Assembly (NCBI RefSeq): GCF_013839445.1
Contig: NZ_JACDIT010000001.1
Span: 1,343,935-1,407,934 of the forward strand
Source: Chthonobacter albigriseus
Lineage (GTDB): Bacteria > Pseudomonadota > Alphaproteobacteria > Rhizobiales > Pleomorphomonadaceae
Length of the DNA: 64,000 nt
Direction of reading: 5' to 3'
Shown here: piece by piece, positions 8,524 to 17,402 of the stretch
Numbering within the stretch: position 1 is the first letter of the stretch
How the letters are laid out: every line of letters starts with the position of its first letter
The notes under the pieces: generated by a model
The model's database searches: none
The model's input: only the letters and a program-made list of their open reading frames with translations
Told to the model about the DNA's origin: nothing
Position numbers and translations under genes: made by a program

Positions 8524-9315
8524 TCACGACGCGGTCAAGCTTACGACAGAGTCGTATATCAATTTGACGGCAATAAGGAAAATCGACACGGATAGAACCC
8601 GGTAGAAGAGCCGCTCGTCGATGATGTGCACAAGCTTCACGCCGACATAGGTCGAGGCGATCGCAACAGGCGCCAGCAACGCCACAGCGGTCAGGGTCTC
8701 CGTGCCGAACTGGCCGAGTTCGGCGTAGGGGATCAGCTTCACGGCGTTGATGATGGCAAAGAAGATCGCCGACGTGCCGGCATAGAGCACCGGGGAAAGC
8801 CGAAGCGGGATCACGTAGGTCTGAAACGGCGGGCCTCCGGCGTGCGCCACGAAACTGGTGTAGCCGGCCAGCGTACCCCAGAAGGTGGCACTCGCGGCAT
8901 TGGGACGGGCCGGCGGCGGCTCGGCCTGCGACGCGGCAGCCCGTCGCCGGGCCCTGAGGTTGAACCACCACAGCCGGGCGAGAAAGATGAAGGCGATCAG
9001 CCCCACCAGGAGCCGCACCGCGTCGTCGGACACGAGCGACGCCGTTGCCCAGCCGATCCCGGTGCCGATCAGCCCGCCGGGCAGCAGCTGCAGGACGGTG
9101 CGCCGGTCGAAGGTGCGCCGGTAGGCGGTGACGCCCACTACGTCCATGATGACGAGGATCGGCAGCATCAGCCCGGCCGCCTGCACCGGCGAGATGACGA
9201 GCGCCATCAGCGGCACGGCCGCAAAGCCGAACGCACCGCCGAAGCCGCCCTTGGACAGGCCAGTCAGCGCCACCGCGGGGATCGCGGCCGCATAGAACAG
9301 GGGATCGGAGAGCAT
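8524..9315 (-). CDS. TauE/SafE family membrane transporter
   Basis: A 263-residue protein of the TauE/SafE (UPF0721) family, associated with export of sulfite, sulfonates or other organic anions. Two homologous halves carry the repeat signature: GLSKGGFGGAFGFAAVPLMAL near residue 20 and GYTSFVAHAGGPPFQTYVIP near 150. About eight membrane helices are visible. It lies divergently from prpE, with the dyad at 9402 in between. The substrate is not indicated by the sequence. Confidence 0.88.
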   Translation of the reverse strand: MLSDPLFYAAAIPAVALTGLSKGGFGGAFGFAAVPLMALVISPVQAAGLMLPILVIMDVVGVTAYRRTFDRRTVLQLLPGGLIGTGIGWATASLVSDDAVRLLVGLIAFIFLARLWWFNLRARRRAAASQAEPPPARPNAASATFWGTLAGYTSFVAHAGGPPFQTYVIPLRLSPVLYAGTSAIFFAIINAVKLIPYAELGQFGTETLTAVALLAPVAIASTYVGVKLVHIIDERLFYRVLSVSIFLIAVKLIYDSVVSLTAS

Positions 9316-9401
9316 GACGGGCTGAGGGCCTGGACTGAAGACGCGGCGGGACCGGCGGGACCGGCTCGCCTTCCTACGCCGTTTCCCTGACCGCCGAAAG
9401 T

Positions 9402-9420
9402 CTCACACCGAAAGTGTGAG
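9402..9420. promoter_or_regulatory. Dyad and direct repeat between tauE-like gene and prpE
   Basis: CTCACACCGAAAGTGTGAG is a perfect seven-base inverted repeat with a CGAAA spacer. CCGAAAGT also occurs twice, at 9394 and 9408, one every 14 bp. It lies 87 bp before the tauE-like gene and 78 bp before prpE, a suitable place for a shared operator. Confidence 0.45.
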
Positions 9421-9497
9421 CGCCGATCGCTTGCATTGCCGCGTCCGGGGGCGGAAAACTCCCGGCAAAATCCGTGTTTCCTGGGAGGAGGACGAGG

Positions 9498-11393
9498 ATG
9501 AGCCGTTACCGCGAGGTCTACGCACGCTGGAAGTCCAATCCGGAGGGCTTCTGGGCCGACGCCGCCAGGGACATCGATTGGATCAAGCCCGCGTCCCGCG
9601 TCTTCGCGCCCGACGAAGGCGTCTACGGCCGCTGGTTCTCCGGCGCCACCTGCAACACCGCCTGGAACTGCCTGGACCGGCATGTCGTCGCCGGCCACGG
9701 CGACCGCACCGCGCTGATCTACGACAGCCCGGTGACCGGCACCAAGGCGCGCTACAGCTATGCCGAGCTGCTCGCCCGGGTCGAGGCCATTGCGGCCGTC
9801 CTCAAGGACGAGGGGGTGAAGAAGGGCGACCGGGTGATCGTCTACATGCCGATGATCCCGGAATCGGTGATGGCCATGCTCGCCTGCGCCCGCATCGGCG
9901 CAATCCATTCGGTGGTCTTCGGCGGCTTCGCCTCCCGCGAGCTCGCCACCCGCATCGAGGACGCCAAGCCGACGGCCGTGATCGCCGCCTCCTGCGGCAT
10001 CGAACCCAACCGCATCATCGCCTACAAGCCGCTGCTCGACGAGGCGATCGGCTTCTCCGCCCACAAGCCGGACAAGGTGCTGGTGTTCCAGCGCCCGCAG
10101 GTGACGGCCGCCCTCCAGCCGGGCCGCGACGTCGACCTCGGCGCGGCGGCCGACGCAGCCGCCGGCCGGCACGTCCCCTGCGAAGAGGTGGCCGCCACCG
10201 ATCCCGCCTACATCCTCTACACCTCCGGCACCACGGGCCAGCCCAAAGGCGTCTTCCGCGACACCGGCGGGCACATGGTAGCGCTGCGCTGGTCGATGTC
10301 GGCGATCTACGACATCAAGCCGGGCGAGGTGTTCTGGGCGGCCTCCGACGTCGGCTGGGTGGTCGGCCACAGCTACATCGTCTACGCCCCGCTGCTGATC
10401 GGCGCGACCACGGTCGTCTACGAGGGCAAGCCGGTCGGAACGCCCGACGCCGGCGCCTTCTGGCGCATGGTGGAGGAATACAGGATCGCCGCGCTCTTCA
10501 CCGCCCCGACCGCCTTCCGCGCCATCAAGAAGGAGGACCCGAACGGCACCTTCCTGGCGAAATACGATCGCTCCAGCCTGCGCACGCTGTTCCTGGCCGG
10601 CGAGCGCGCCGACCCGGATACCGTGAAGTGGGCGGAGGAAAAGCTCGGCGTGCCCGTGGTCGACCACTGGTGGCAGACGGAAACGGGCTGGGCGATCGCC
10701 GGTAATCCGGTCGGCCTCGGCCTCCTGCCGATCAAGCACGGCTCGCCGACGGTGCCGATGCCCGGCTACGACGTCCAGGTGCTGGACGACGCCGGACACC
10801 CCGTGCCCAACGGAAAGCTCGGCAATATCGTGGTCAAGTTGCCGCTGCCGCCATCCTGCCTGCCGACGCTCTGGAACGCCGACGACCGCTTCCGCAAGGC
10901 CTACCTGGAGGAGTTCCCCGGCTACTACAAGACGGCCGACGCCGGCATGATGGACGACGACGGTTATCTCTTCATCATGAGCCGCACCGACGACATCATC
11001 AATGTCGCCGGCCATCGCCTCTCGACAGGCGCGATGGAGGAGGTGCTGGCGAGCCACCCCGACGTGGCGGAATGCGCCGTCATCGGTGTCGTCGACGCGC
11101 TGAAGGGCCAGGCGCCATGCGGCTTCGTGGTGCTGAAGGCGGGAGTGACCAAGGAGGCCGCGGCGATCGAGAAGGAGCTGGTCACGCTCGTCCGCGACAA
11201 GATCGGCCCCGTCGCCGCCTTCAAGACCGCGGTGGTGGTCGACCGCTTGCCGAAGACCCGCTCCGGCAAGATCCTGCGCGGCACCATGCGCCAGATCGCC
11301 GACGGCGAGGACTTCCGCATGCCGGCGACCATCGACGATCCGTCCATCCTGGACGAAATCAGGACGGCGGTGACGGGACGGGTCGTCGGGTGA
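9498..11393 (+). CDS. prpE: Propionyl-CoA synthetase, PrpE type
   Basis: An AMP-forming acyl-CoA synthetase of 631 residues, which activates propionate (possibly also acetate) to the CoA thioester. The ANL-family motifs are present: A3 YTSGTTGQPKGV near residue 245, A5 WWQTETGW near 392, A7 YKTADAGMMDDDGYLFIMSRTDDIINVAGHR near 480 and A10 PKTRSGKILR near 590, with the acetylation-sensitive lysine. The N-terminal WADAARDIDWIKP resembles PrpE rather than Acs. The start is the ATG preceded by GGAGGAGG. A divergent transporter and a dyad lie upstream. It could be annotated as acetyl-CoA synthetase; the substrate is inferred. Confidence 0.88.
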   Translation: MSRYREVYARWKSNPEGFWADAARDIDWIKPASRVFAPDEGVYGRWFSGATCNTAWNCLDRHVVAGHGDRTALIYDSPVTGTKARYSYAELLARVEAIAAVLKDEGVKKGDRVIVYMPMIPESVMAMLACARIGAIHSVVFGGFASRELATRIEDAKPTAVIAASCGIEPNRIIAYKPLLDEAIGFSAHKPDKVLVFQRPQVTAALQPGRDVDLGAAADAAAGRHVPCEEVAATDPAYILYTSGTTGQPKGVFRDTGGHMVALRWSMSAIYDIKPGEVFWAASDVGWVVGHSYIVYAPLLIGATTVVYEGKPVGTPDAGAFWRMVEEYRIAALFTAPTAFRAIKKEDPNGTFLAKYDRSSLRTLFLAGERADPDTVKWAEEKLGVPVVDHWWQTETGWAIAGNPVGLGLLPIKHGSPTVPMPGYDVQVLDDAGHPVPNGKLGNIVVKLPLPPSCLPTLWNADDRFRKAYLEEFPGYYKTADAGMMDDDGYLFIMSRTDDIINVAGHRLSTGAMEEVLASHPDVAECAVIGVVDALKGQAPCGFVVLKAGVTKEAAAIEKELVTLVRDKIGPVAAFKTAVVVDRLPKTRSGKILRGTMRQIADGEDFRMPATIDDPSILDEIRTAVTGRVVG

Positions 11394-11408
11394 TCCTGCT
11401 GCCGAGAC

Positions 11409-11430
11409 GAGCCGGACGCCTGTCCGGCTC
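11409..11430. terminator. Hairpin between prpE and trcR
   Basis: A perfect nine-pair stem, GAGCCGGAC / GTCCGGCTC, with a GCCT loop lies between two convergent genes. It has no real T run, so it may be a weak bidirectional terminator. Confidence 0.4.
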
Positions 11431-11492
11431 CCTCGCACCGTGCATGACGGCCGGGCAGCCCGGGTCGCGACGGAACGCGGACGGGCGGCCGC

Positions 11493-12200
11493 TCAGCGGC
11501 CGTCGTCCTCGTCGTCGTCCTGGGAGCGCTTCGAGGAGAAGTTGGCGAAGACGCTGTCCGCGTCGATCCGCTCTTCCTCTTCCTTGCGCGGGGCGCGGAA
11601 GGTGGCGAGCGCGTCCTCCGAGGTCGTCTCTTCCACGGGGATGAGCGTCGGCGCCGGCTCCAGCACCTTCTCCGGATTGGCCTTGGCGGCCTTCTCCACT
11701 TCCATGTCCAGCTCGATCTGCGAGCAGAGGCCGAGGGTCACGGGATCCATCGGTGACAGGTTGTTGGAGTTCCAGTGGGTGCGGTCGCGGATCTGCGCGA
11801 TCGTCGACTTGGTCGTGCCGACCAGCCGCATGATCTGCGCGTCCTTCAGTTCCGGATGGTTGCGCACCAGCCAGAGGATGGCATTGGGACGATCCTGGCG
11901 GCGCGACACCGGCGTGTAGCGCGGCCCCCGGCGCTTGGCCTCGGGCACCCGCACCTTGGGGTCGGCGAGCTTCAGCCGGTGCTCCAGGTTCTTCTCGGCC
12001 TTCTCGATCTCCTCGCGGGTCAGCTGGCCGGTGAGGATCGGATCGAGGCCCTTGATGCCCTGCGCGGACTCGCCGTCCGCGATCGCCTTCACCTCGAGCG
12101 GGTGAAGCCGGCAGAACTGTGCGATCTGCTCGAACGACAGGGCCGTGTTCTCCACGAGCCACACGGCGGTCGCCTTGGGCATCAGCGGCGTGGTGGACAT
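11493..12200 (-). CDS. trcR: Cell-cycle transcriptional regulator TrcR (DUF1013)
   Basis: A 235-residue DUF1013 protein, found almost only in Alphaproteobacteria, where it is annotated as cell-cycle regulator TrcR. The N-terminal half has two sigma-factor-like helix-turn-helix stretches: ATAVWLVENTALSFEQIAQFC at residues 10-30 and AILWLVRNHPELKDAQIMRLVGTTKSTIAQIRDRTHWN near 107-145. The C-terminus from residue 175 is acidic and probably disordered, ending in a DDDEDDGR run. It is monocistronic and convergent with prpE. DNA binding is inferred from the family. Confidence 0.9.
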   Translation of the reverse strand: MSTTPLMPKATAVWLVENTALSFEQIAQFCRLHPLEVKAIADGESAQGIKGLDPILTGQLTREEIEKAEKNLEHRLKLADPKVRVPEAKRRGPRYTPVSRRQDRPNAILWLVRNHPELKDAQIMRLVGTTKSTIAQIRDRTHWNSNNLSPMDPVTLGLCSQIELDMEVEKAAKANPEKVLEPAPTLIPVEETTSEDALATFRAPRKEEEERIDADSVFANFSSKRSQDDDEDDGR

Positions 12201-12340
12201 TTCGCAAATCCTCTTCGTCTGGTCCGCGGGGGTTCAGGTCCGCGGCCCTCGTCTCGCTCCGGCGATCCTGGGGATGGCGCGCTTATACAGATTTGCTGAC
12301 CGCTGCGCAATTCGGGAAGTGGCCCGGAATCGGCACCGCT

Positions 12341-12880
12341 TCACGCCGCCAGCGGATAGGCCTCCTCCACCAGGTAGGGCCCGCCGCCGACGGAGTTGCG
12401 CGACGAGAACAGCACGAAGCGGTCCACCTCGAAGGAGGGGCCCCGGAAATCCCCGTGCATGGCGAGCCAACGGGCCACGTCGGCGGACGAGGCGCCGCGC
12501 AGCCGGGCGATCGTCACGTGCGGGATGTAGCGCCGCCCCTCCGCCGGCAGGCCGATCCGCTGCAGGATGCGCTCGTGCTCGGCCTGGAGCTCCAGCACCG
12601 ACGGCGTCGGCTCCACCCGGGCGTAGAGCGAATGCGGCGTCTTGCCGGAAACAAAGCAGTCCAGCCCCGACAGCGTCAGCTTGAACGGCGGCCGGTAGAC
12701 CCGGTCGAGCGCATGGGCGACCTCGTCGGCCGTTCGGCCGTCGATATCGCCGATGAAGCGCAGCGTGACGTGATAGTTTTCGGGATCGATCCAGCGAGCT
12801 CCGGGCAGACCGCCCTTGAGCAGCGAGAGATGCATGGCCACGTTGGAGGGGATCTCGAGCGCGGTGAACAGTCTCGTCAT
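12341..12880 (-). CDS. thpR: RNA 2',3'-cyclic phosphodiesterase
   Basis: A 179-residue member of the 2H phosphoesterase superfamily (formerly LigT). It hydrolyses 2',3'-cyclic phosphates and can act as a 2'-5' RNA ligase. Both catalytic H-x-T-x motifs are present: HVTL at about residue 37 and HVTI at about 121, spaced as expected. The N-terminal MTRLFTALEIPS matches the family. The longer upstream frame is rejected because homology starts at the ATG at 12880. It is transcribed away from the small gene at 13004. Confidence 0.9.
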   Translation of the reverse strand: MTRLFTALEIPSNVAMHLSLLKGGLPGARWIDPENYHVTLRFIGDIDGRTADEVAHALDRVYRPPFKLTLSGLDCFVSGKTPHSLYARVEPTPSVLELQAEHERILQRIGLPAEGRRYIPHVTIARLRGASSADVARWLAMHGDFRGPSFEVDRFVLFSSRNSVGGGPYLVEEAYPLAA

Positions 12881-13003
12881 GGGCGACCTCCGGATTCGCG
12901 AGTGGCCGTCGAGGGGAAGTTTGGGCGCTGCCGGAAACCGATGCAAGTCCCTCGCCAACGCCTGGCCGTCGCGCGGCTGGGGACAACGACCGGGAGTGGT
13001 TGG

Positions 13004-13126
13004 ATGGTGAACGACGAGAACGATGCCAAGGATCCGATCGAGATCGCCGGACGGCGGATCGCCCGCGTCCTGTCGCTGATCGCGGTAGCCGGGCTTCTCG
13101 TCTGGCTCGGCGTCACCTATTTCTGA
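13004..13126 (+). CDS. 40-residue single-helix membrane protein
   Basis: A short gene with an acidic N-terminus (residues 1-12), a basic RRIAR stretch and one hydrophobic helix at residues 20-39 ending at the stop. It has an ATG start with GGGAG eight bases upstream. It lies 24 bp before the metallopeptidase gene on the same strand and is likely cotranscribed with it. Function unknown. The codon pattern and ribosome binding site support it, although it is too short for composition alone to prove coding. Confidence 0.6.
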   Translation: MVNDENDAKDPIEIAGRRIARVLSLIAVAGLLVWLGVTYF

Positions 13127-13150
13127 CGAAACAGGAGCCGGAACGTCGCC

Positions 13151-13582
13151 ATGGACATGCCCGACACCACCCGCATCGATCGCTGGCACCGCACCAGGGC
13201 CCCGGACCTGGAGGATTTCGAGGCGCTAGCTGCCAAGGCCTACGCCGAGCTTCCGCAGGCCTTCCGCGACCTCACCGGCACGATCGAGATCCGCGTCGAC
13301 GACTTCCCGGAGGATCGCGCCCTTGATGAGCTGGAACTCGAAAGTCCCTTCGACCTTCTCGGCCTGTTCCAGGGCGTCGGCCTCGCCCACGACCTCGCCG
13401 TGCCGCAGACGGGGCGGATGCCCAACCGGATCTGGCTCTACCGCCGCCCGATCCTGGACTACTGGGCCGAGCACGAGGAGACGCTGGGCGACGTGGTGAC
13501 CCACGTGCTGGTGCACGAGATCGGCCATCACTTCGGCCTCTCCGACGAGGACATCGACGCGATCGAGGCGGCCGCCGGCTGA
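13151..13582 (+). CDS. Minimal zinc metallopeptidase (DUF1025/zincin-like)
   Basis: A 143-residue protein of the bacterial minimal-gluzincin family (PF06262). The zinc-binding motif HEIGHHFGLSD is at residues 123-133: the two histidines of HExxH bind zinc, the glutamate is catalytic, and an aspartate follows. The mid-protein motif RIWLYRRPILDYW near 96 is also typical. Cytoplasmic, with no signal peptide. Proteolytic activity has rarely been shown for the family, so the role is inferred. It follows a tiny membrane protein gene on the same strand. Confidence 0.88.
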   Translation: MDMPDTTRIDRWHRTRAPDLEDFEALAAKAYAELPQAFRDLTGTIEIRVDDFPEDRALDELELESPFDLLGLFQGVGLAHDLAVPQTGRMPNRIWLYRRPILDYWAEHEETLGDVVTHVLVHEIGHHFGLSDEDIDAIEAAAG

Positions 13583-13682
13583 GCGATCAACAGCGCGGGA
13601 GCTTCATGACAGCGCCGTGCGTTGGTGCTATGAGCGCGCGACTTCGGGGCCGATCGCGCCCCGCTTCCGGCAGGATCGACGC

Positions 13683-14633
13683 ATGACCACGGCCAGGATC
13701 TTCATCGACGGCGAAGCCGGCACCACCGGCTTGCAGATCCGTGAGCGGCTGGAAGGCCGTTCCGACGTGGAGCTGCTCTCCATCGCGCCGGAGAAGCGCA
13801 AGGATGCCGCCGAGCGCCGCCGCCTGCTCAACGACGCCGACGTCGCCATCCTCTGCCTGCCGGACGAGGCGGCGATCGAAGCCGTCTCGCTGATCGAGAA
13901 CCCGCAGACGCGCGTCATCGACGCCTCCTCCGCCCATCGGGTGAAGGAGGGCTGGGCCTACGGCTTTCCCGAGATGACGCGCACCCAGAGCTCAGCCATC
14001 GCCGAGGCGCGGTTCGTGGCCAATCCGGGCTGCTATCCGCAGGGCCTGATCGCCACCGTCCGCCCGCTGGTCGAAACCGGCCTGCTCCCCGCCGGCACCC
14101 CGGTGACGCTCAACGCCCTCTCCGGCTATTCCGGCGGCGGCCGGAAGATGATCGAGGACTACGAGGCCGCCGAGGATCCGGCGCCGTTCATGCCCTACGC
14201 GCTTACCCTGAAGCACAAGCATCTGCCGGAAATGCGTGCTTACGCCAAGCTGGACCACGATCCGCTGTTCCAGCCGGCCGTCGGCGCCTTCGCGCAAGGC
14301 ATGTTGACCTTCGTTCCGTTGCAGCTCTGGAGCCTGCCCGGTCGGCCGAAGGCCAAGCAGCTCTTCGACGTGCTCGCCGACCGCTACGACGGCGAAACCT
14401 TCCTCTCGGTCGCGCCCTACGAGACAGTGGACCGCATCCCGACTCTCGACCCGCGCATCTTCAACGACACCAACCGCATGCGCATCCACGTCTTCGGCAA
14501 CGACGACCGTGAGCAGGCGTTGCTGGTGGCCGTCTATGACAACCTCGGCAAGGGCGCGTCCGGCGCGGCGGTGCAGAACCTCAACCTGATGCTCGGTCGG
14601 GACGAGACGACCGGGCTGGTGATGGCGGCCTGA
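13683..14633 (+). CDS. argC: N-acetyl-gamma-glutamyl-phosphate reductase
   Basis: NADPH-dependent reduction of N-acetylglutamyl phosphate to the semialdehyde, the third step of arginine synthesis. The 316 residues fit the short ArgC class. The N-terminal nucleotide-binding region begins ARIFIDGEAGTTGLQI, and the catalytic cysteine is in NPGCYPQG near residue 118. The Gly-rich SGYSGGGRKM segment near 145 and the histidines of LKHKHLPEM near 176 shape the active site. The frame is open to 13617, but homology begins at 13683. leuD follows about 100 bp downstream on the same strand. Confidence 0.96.
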   Translation: MTTARIFIDGEAGTTGLQIRERLEGRSDVELLSIAPEKRKDAAERRRLLNDADVAILCLPDEAAIEAVSLIENPQTRVIDASSAHRVKEGWAYGFPEMTRTQSSAIAEARFVANPGCYPQGLIATVRPLVETGLLPAGTPVTLNALSGYSGGGRKMIEDYEAAEDPAPFMPYALTLKHKHLPEMRAYAKLDHDPLFQPAVGAFAQGMLTFVPLQLWSLPGRPKAKQLFDVLADRYDGETFLSVAPYETVDRIPTLDPRIFNDTNRMRIHVFGNDDREQALLVAVYDNLGKGASGAAVQNLNLMLGRDETTGLVMAA

Positions 14634-14732
14634 TCGCCCTTCTCTCTTGACCTTTGGCGCGCAAAGTCGGAAGGACTTCAGCGGATTTCGGTGCCGCTCG
14701 ACAGGCGCCGTCGGACGACCTTGGGGATTGCC

Positions 14733-15338
14733 ATGCAGAAGTTCACCACGCTCACCGGTGTCGCGGCTCCGCTGCCGATCATCAACATCGACACCGACAT
14801 GATCATCCCCAAGCAGTACCTGAAGACCATCAAGCGCACCGGCCTCGGCGTCGGGCTCTTCTCCGAGATGCGCTACAACGACGACGGCTCGGAAAACCCG
14901 GACTTCGTGCTCAACAAGCCGGCCTATCGCAACGCGCAGGTGCTGGTGGCCGGCGACAACTTCGGCTGCGGTTCCTCGCGCGAGCACGCCCCTTGGGCCC
15001 TGCTCGACTTCGGCATCCGCTGCGTGATCTCCACGTCCTTCGCCGACATCTTCTACAACAACAGCTTCAAGAACGGCATCCTGCCGATCGTGGTGAAGCC
15101 TGAAGAGCTGAAGCTGCTGATGGAGGACGCCGAGCGCGGCGCCAACGCTACGCTGACGGTGGACCTGGAAAGCCAGACCATCAAGGGTCCGGACGGCGGC
15201 ACCATTCATTTCGAGATCGACCCGTTCAAGAAGCACTGCCTGCTGAACGGCCTCGACGACATCGGCCTCACCATGGAAAAGGCCCCGGCGATCGCCGGCT
15301 TCGAGCAGAAGCTGGGCACCGAGCGCCCCTGGGCCTGA
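14733..15338 (+). CDS. leuD: 3-isopropylmalate dehydratase small subunit
   Basis: Small subunit of isopropylmalate isomerase, which pairs with LeuC to interconvert 2- and 3-isopropylmalate in leucine synthesis. At 201 residues the length is normal. Family motifs are [17 protein letters not shown] near residue 18, [18 protein letters not shown] near 72 (substrate-binding Ser-Arg), and the swivelling-domain [20 protein letters not shown] near 98. The start has GGGGA upstream. leuC is not adjacent, as is usual in this order. Confidence 0.96.
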   Translation: MQKFTTLTGVAAPLPIINIDTDMIIPKQYLKTIKRTGLGVGLFSEMRYNDDGSENPDFVLNKPAYRNAQVLVAGDNFGCGSSREHAPWALLDFGIRCVISTSFADIFYNNSFKNGILPIVVKPEELKLLMEDAERGANATLTVDLESQTIKGPDGGTIHFEIDPFKKHCLLNGLDDIGLTMEKAPAIAGFEQKLGTERPWA

Positions 15339-15431
15339 ATTTGCGGGCGGCCGTGCGTCGCCCCGTCGGCCCTGCCCTCTGCTCCTGCGGGGGCCATCCC
15401 TGAGAAGCCGAAGCGTCCGCGGAACCCTGCG

Positions 15432-16064
15432 ATGACCCTGGAAACATGGGCGATCTTCCTGCCCGCCGCCTTCGCCCTGACGCTCTATCCGGGGCCGAAC
15501 AACCTGCTCGCCATGACGCACGGTGCGCGTTACGGATTCGGCACCGCGATGCTGGCCTCCTCAGGCCGCTTTCCCGCCTTCGGCTCCTTCGTCCTCGGCG
15601 CCGCCGTCGGCCTCGGCACCATTCTCGCCGCCTCCGCCGAGCTCTTCACCGTGCTGAAGCTCGTCGGCGCGGTCTATCTCCTCTACCTCGGCATTCGCAT
15701 GATGATGTCCGGCGCCGCCGACCTGAAGGTGGAGGACGGAACCGTGCCCCGCGCCGTGCTCGTGCGGCGCGAGTTCCTGACCGCCATCACCAATCCGAAG
15801 GCCATGCTGGTCTTCACCGCCTTCTTCGCCCCCTTCGTCGACCCAGCCAGCCCCGCCTTCGGGCAGATCCTGCTGCTTGGCGGCGTTGCGCTGGTGCTGG
15901 AGGTGATCGCCGTCGCCGTCTACGCTTTCGCCGGCGCCCGTATCGGCCGCTTCACGAAAAGCCCCCGCGGCCTCACACTGGTCAACCGGCTGTCCGGCGG
16001 CGCCCTGGTGATGGCCGGCGTGATGCTCGCCTTCGCCCGCCGGCCGGCGCTCGGCTCAACCTGA
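15432..16064 (+). CDS. LysE/RhtB family amino-acid exporter
   Basis: A 210-residue membrane protein of the LysE/RhtB family, exporters of amino acids and small metabolites. The signature LYPGPNNLLAMTHGARYG is at residues 18-35. Six hydrophobic segments are visible, and AITNPKAMLVFTAFFAPF near 118 is the second conserved block. It lies between leuD and a RidA gene, a plausible amino-acid metabolism setting. The exported substrate cannot be read from the sequence. Confidence 0.9.
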   Translation: MTLETWAIFLPAAFALTLYPGPNNLLAMTHGARYGFGTAMLASSGRFPAFGSFVLGAAVGLGTILAASAELFTVLKLVGAVYLLYLGIRMMMSGAADLKVEDGTVPRAVLVRREFLTAITNPKAMLVFTAFFAPFVDPASPAFGQILLLGGVALVLEVIAVAVYAFAGARIGRFTKSPRGLTLVNRLSGGALVMAGVMLAFARRPALGST

Positions 16065-16077
16065 GGAAAACCCTTTC

Positions 16078-16482
16078 ATGGCTCGTCACCTGATCTCCAC
16101 CGGCTCCCCTTTCGAAAAAGTCGCCGGCTATTCCCGCGCGGTGATCGACGGCGACTGGTGCTGGGTCTCCGGCACCACCGGCTACGACTACGCCGCCATG
16201 AAGATGCCGGACAGTGTGTCGGACCAGACCCGCAACGCCATGAACACCATCCGCAAGGCGCTCGCCGAGGGCGGCTTCGACATCTCCGACGTGGTGCGGG
16301 TCGTCTACTACATCACCGACGCGGATATGATGGACACCGTCTTCCCCATCGTCGGCAGCTATTTCGCCGATATCCGGCCCGCCGCGACCATGGTCGTCTG
16401 CGGCCTGGTCAAGCCGGAGATGAAGATCGAGATCGAGGTGACCGCCAAGCGACGCCCGATCTCCGCCTTCGACGAGGCATGA
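16078..16482 (+). CDS. RidA family enamine/imine deaminase
   Basis: A 134-residue YjgF/YER057c/UK114 (RidA) family protein. Members hydrolyse reactive enamines and imines formed by PLP-dependent enzymes such as threonine dehydratase. Features are the N-terminal SPFEKVAGYSRAV, the central NAMNTIRKALAEGGFDISDVVRVVYYITD, and ATMVVCGL before the C-terminal strand, which ends EIEVTAKR. It starts 14 bp after the LysE gene, suggesting an operon. The strict RidA arginine is not obvious at its usual place, so it may belong to another Rid subgroup. Confidence 0.87.
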   Translation: MARHLISTGSPFEKVAGYSRAVIDGDWCWVSGTTGYDYAAMKMPDSVSDQTRNAMNTIRKALAEGGFDISDVVRVVYYITDADMMDTVFPIVGSYFADIRPAATMVVCGLVKPEMKIEIEVTAKRRPISAFDEA

Positions 16483-16606
16483 CCGGCGCACCCCCCGCCA
16501 TCGGCAGTCTCAACGACATGTGAGTGGCGCGTCATTGATCTTTTCCCGTATGCATGGACGACCGAAACGCACGAGATCGGGGCTCGTGGAACGCCATGGA
16601 CAAGGG

Positions 16607-17383
16607 ATGATGATCGAGGACCTGCCGAGGACCGTGACGACCTGCACAAGGGCCGTGTCCCTATGCTGCGCCGCCCTGGTCTTCTCCGGCCCCGTCGCCC
16701 TTGCCGGCGAGACCGAGGCGGTCGTCGAACTCTTCACCAGCCAGGGCTGCTCGTCCTGCCCGCCGGCCGACAGCACGATGGCCGAACTCGCCCGCGATCC
16801 AAAGGTCCTCGCCCTCACCTTCGCCGTCGACTACTGGGACTATCTTGGCTGGAAGGATACCTTCGCCCGACCCGAGTTCTCCAAGCGTCAGCGCCAGTAC
16901 GCCGCCGCCCGCGGCGACAGCGCGGTCTATACGCCCCAGGCCGTGATCAACGGTCAGGCGGACGTGGTGGGCTCCGACGGCGACAAGATCCGCAAGACGA
17001 TCGCCAGCCTGAAGGCGAGCGGCGGCGGGTTGACGGTCGACGTCAAGGCCCGTGTGGCCGGCGACCGGATCATCGTCGAGATCCCGGCGGGCACCCCACC
17101 CGCGCAGGGGGTCTCCGCCGTCTGGATCGCCGCCTATCGCGCGCCGGAAAGCGTCGAGATCGGCCAAGGCGAGAACTCCGGACGCAAGGTGACCTACACC
17201 AACGTGGTGGAGCGCTGGCAGGTGCTCGGCATGTGGGACGGTCAGGCGATGACGGTCGAACTGCCGCTCGCCGACATCGTCCAGGAGGACACCGCCGGCT
17301 GCGCGGTGATCCTCCAGTCCAAGCGCGACCGCAAGCCTGGCGCCATCCTCGGCGCGACCAAGATCGACCTCAGCGGCAGTTGA
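16607..17383 (+). CDS. DUF1223 periplasmic thioredoxin-like protein
   Basis: A 258-residue exported protein of the DUF1223 family. A signal peptide covers about residues 1-33 (AVSLCCAALVFSGPVALAG). The mature start has VVELFTSQGCSSCPPADSTMAEL, a thioredoxin-fold region with a CSSCP pair that could be redox active. DYWDYLGWKDTFA near 80 and TPQAVINGQADVVGS near 110 are family motifs. The substrate is unknown. The start is one of two adjacent ATGs. It is convergent with the flavoprotein gene 19 bp away. Confidence 0.85.
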   Translation: MMIEDLPRTVTTCTRAVSLCCAALVFSGPVALAGETEAVVELFTSQGCSSCPPADSTMAELARDPKVLALTFAVDYWDYLGWKDTFARPEFSKRQRQYAAARGDSAVYTPQAVINGQADVVGSDGDKIRKTIASLKASGGGLTVDVKARVAGDRIIVEIPAGTPPAQGVSAVWIAAYRAPESVEIGQGENSGRKVTYTNVVERWQVLGMWDGQAMTVELPLADIVQEDTAGCAVILQSKRDRKPGAILGATKIDLSGS

Positions 17384-17402
17384 CGGCGGCGCGCGACCCT
17401 CA

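Noticed and set aside
9264-11438. 724-residue minus-strand ORF
   Set aside because: It lies antisense to prpE in high-GC sequence. Its composition (Arg, Gly, His, Val, Asp) and lack of domains mark it as a shadow frame.
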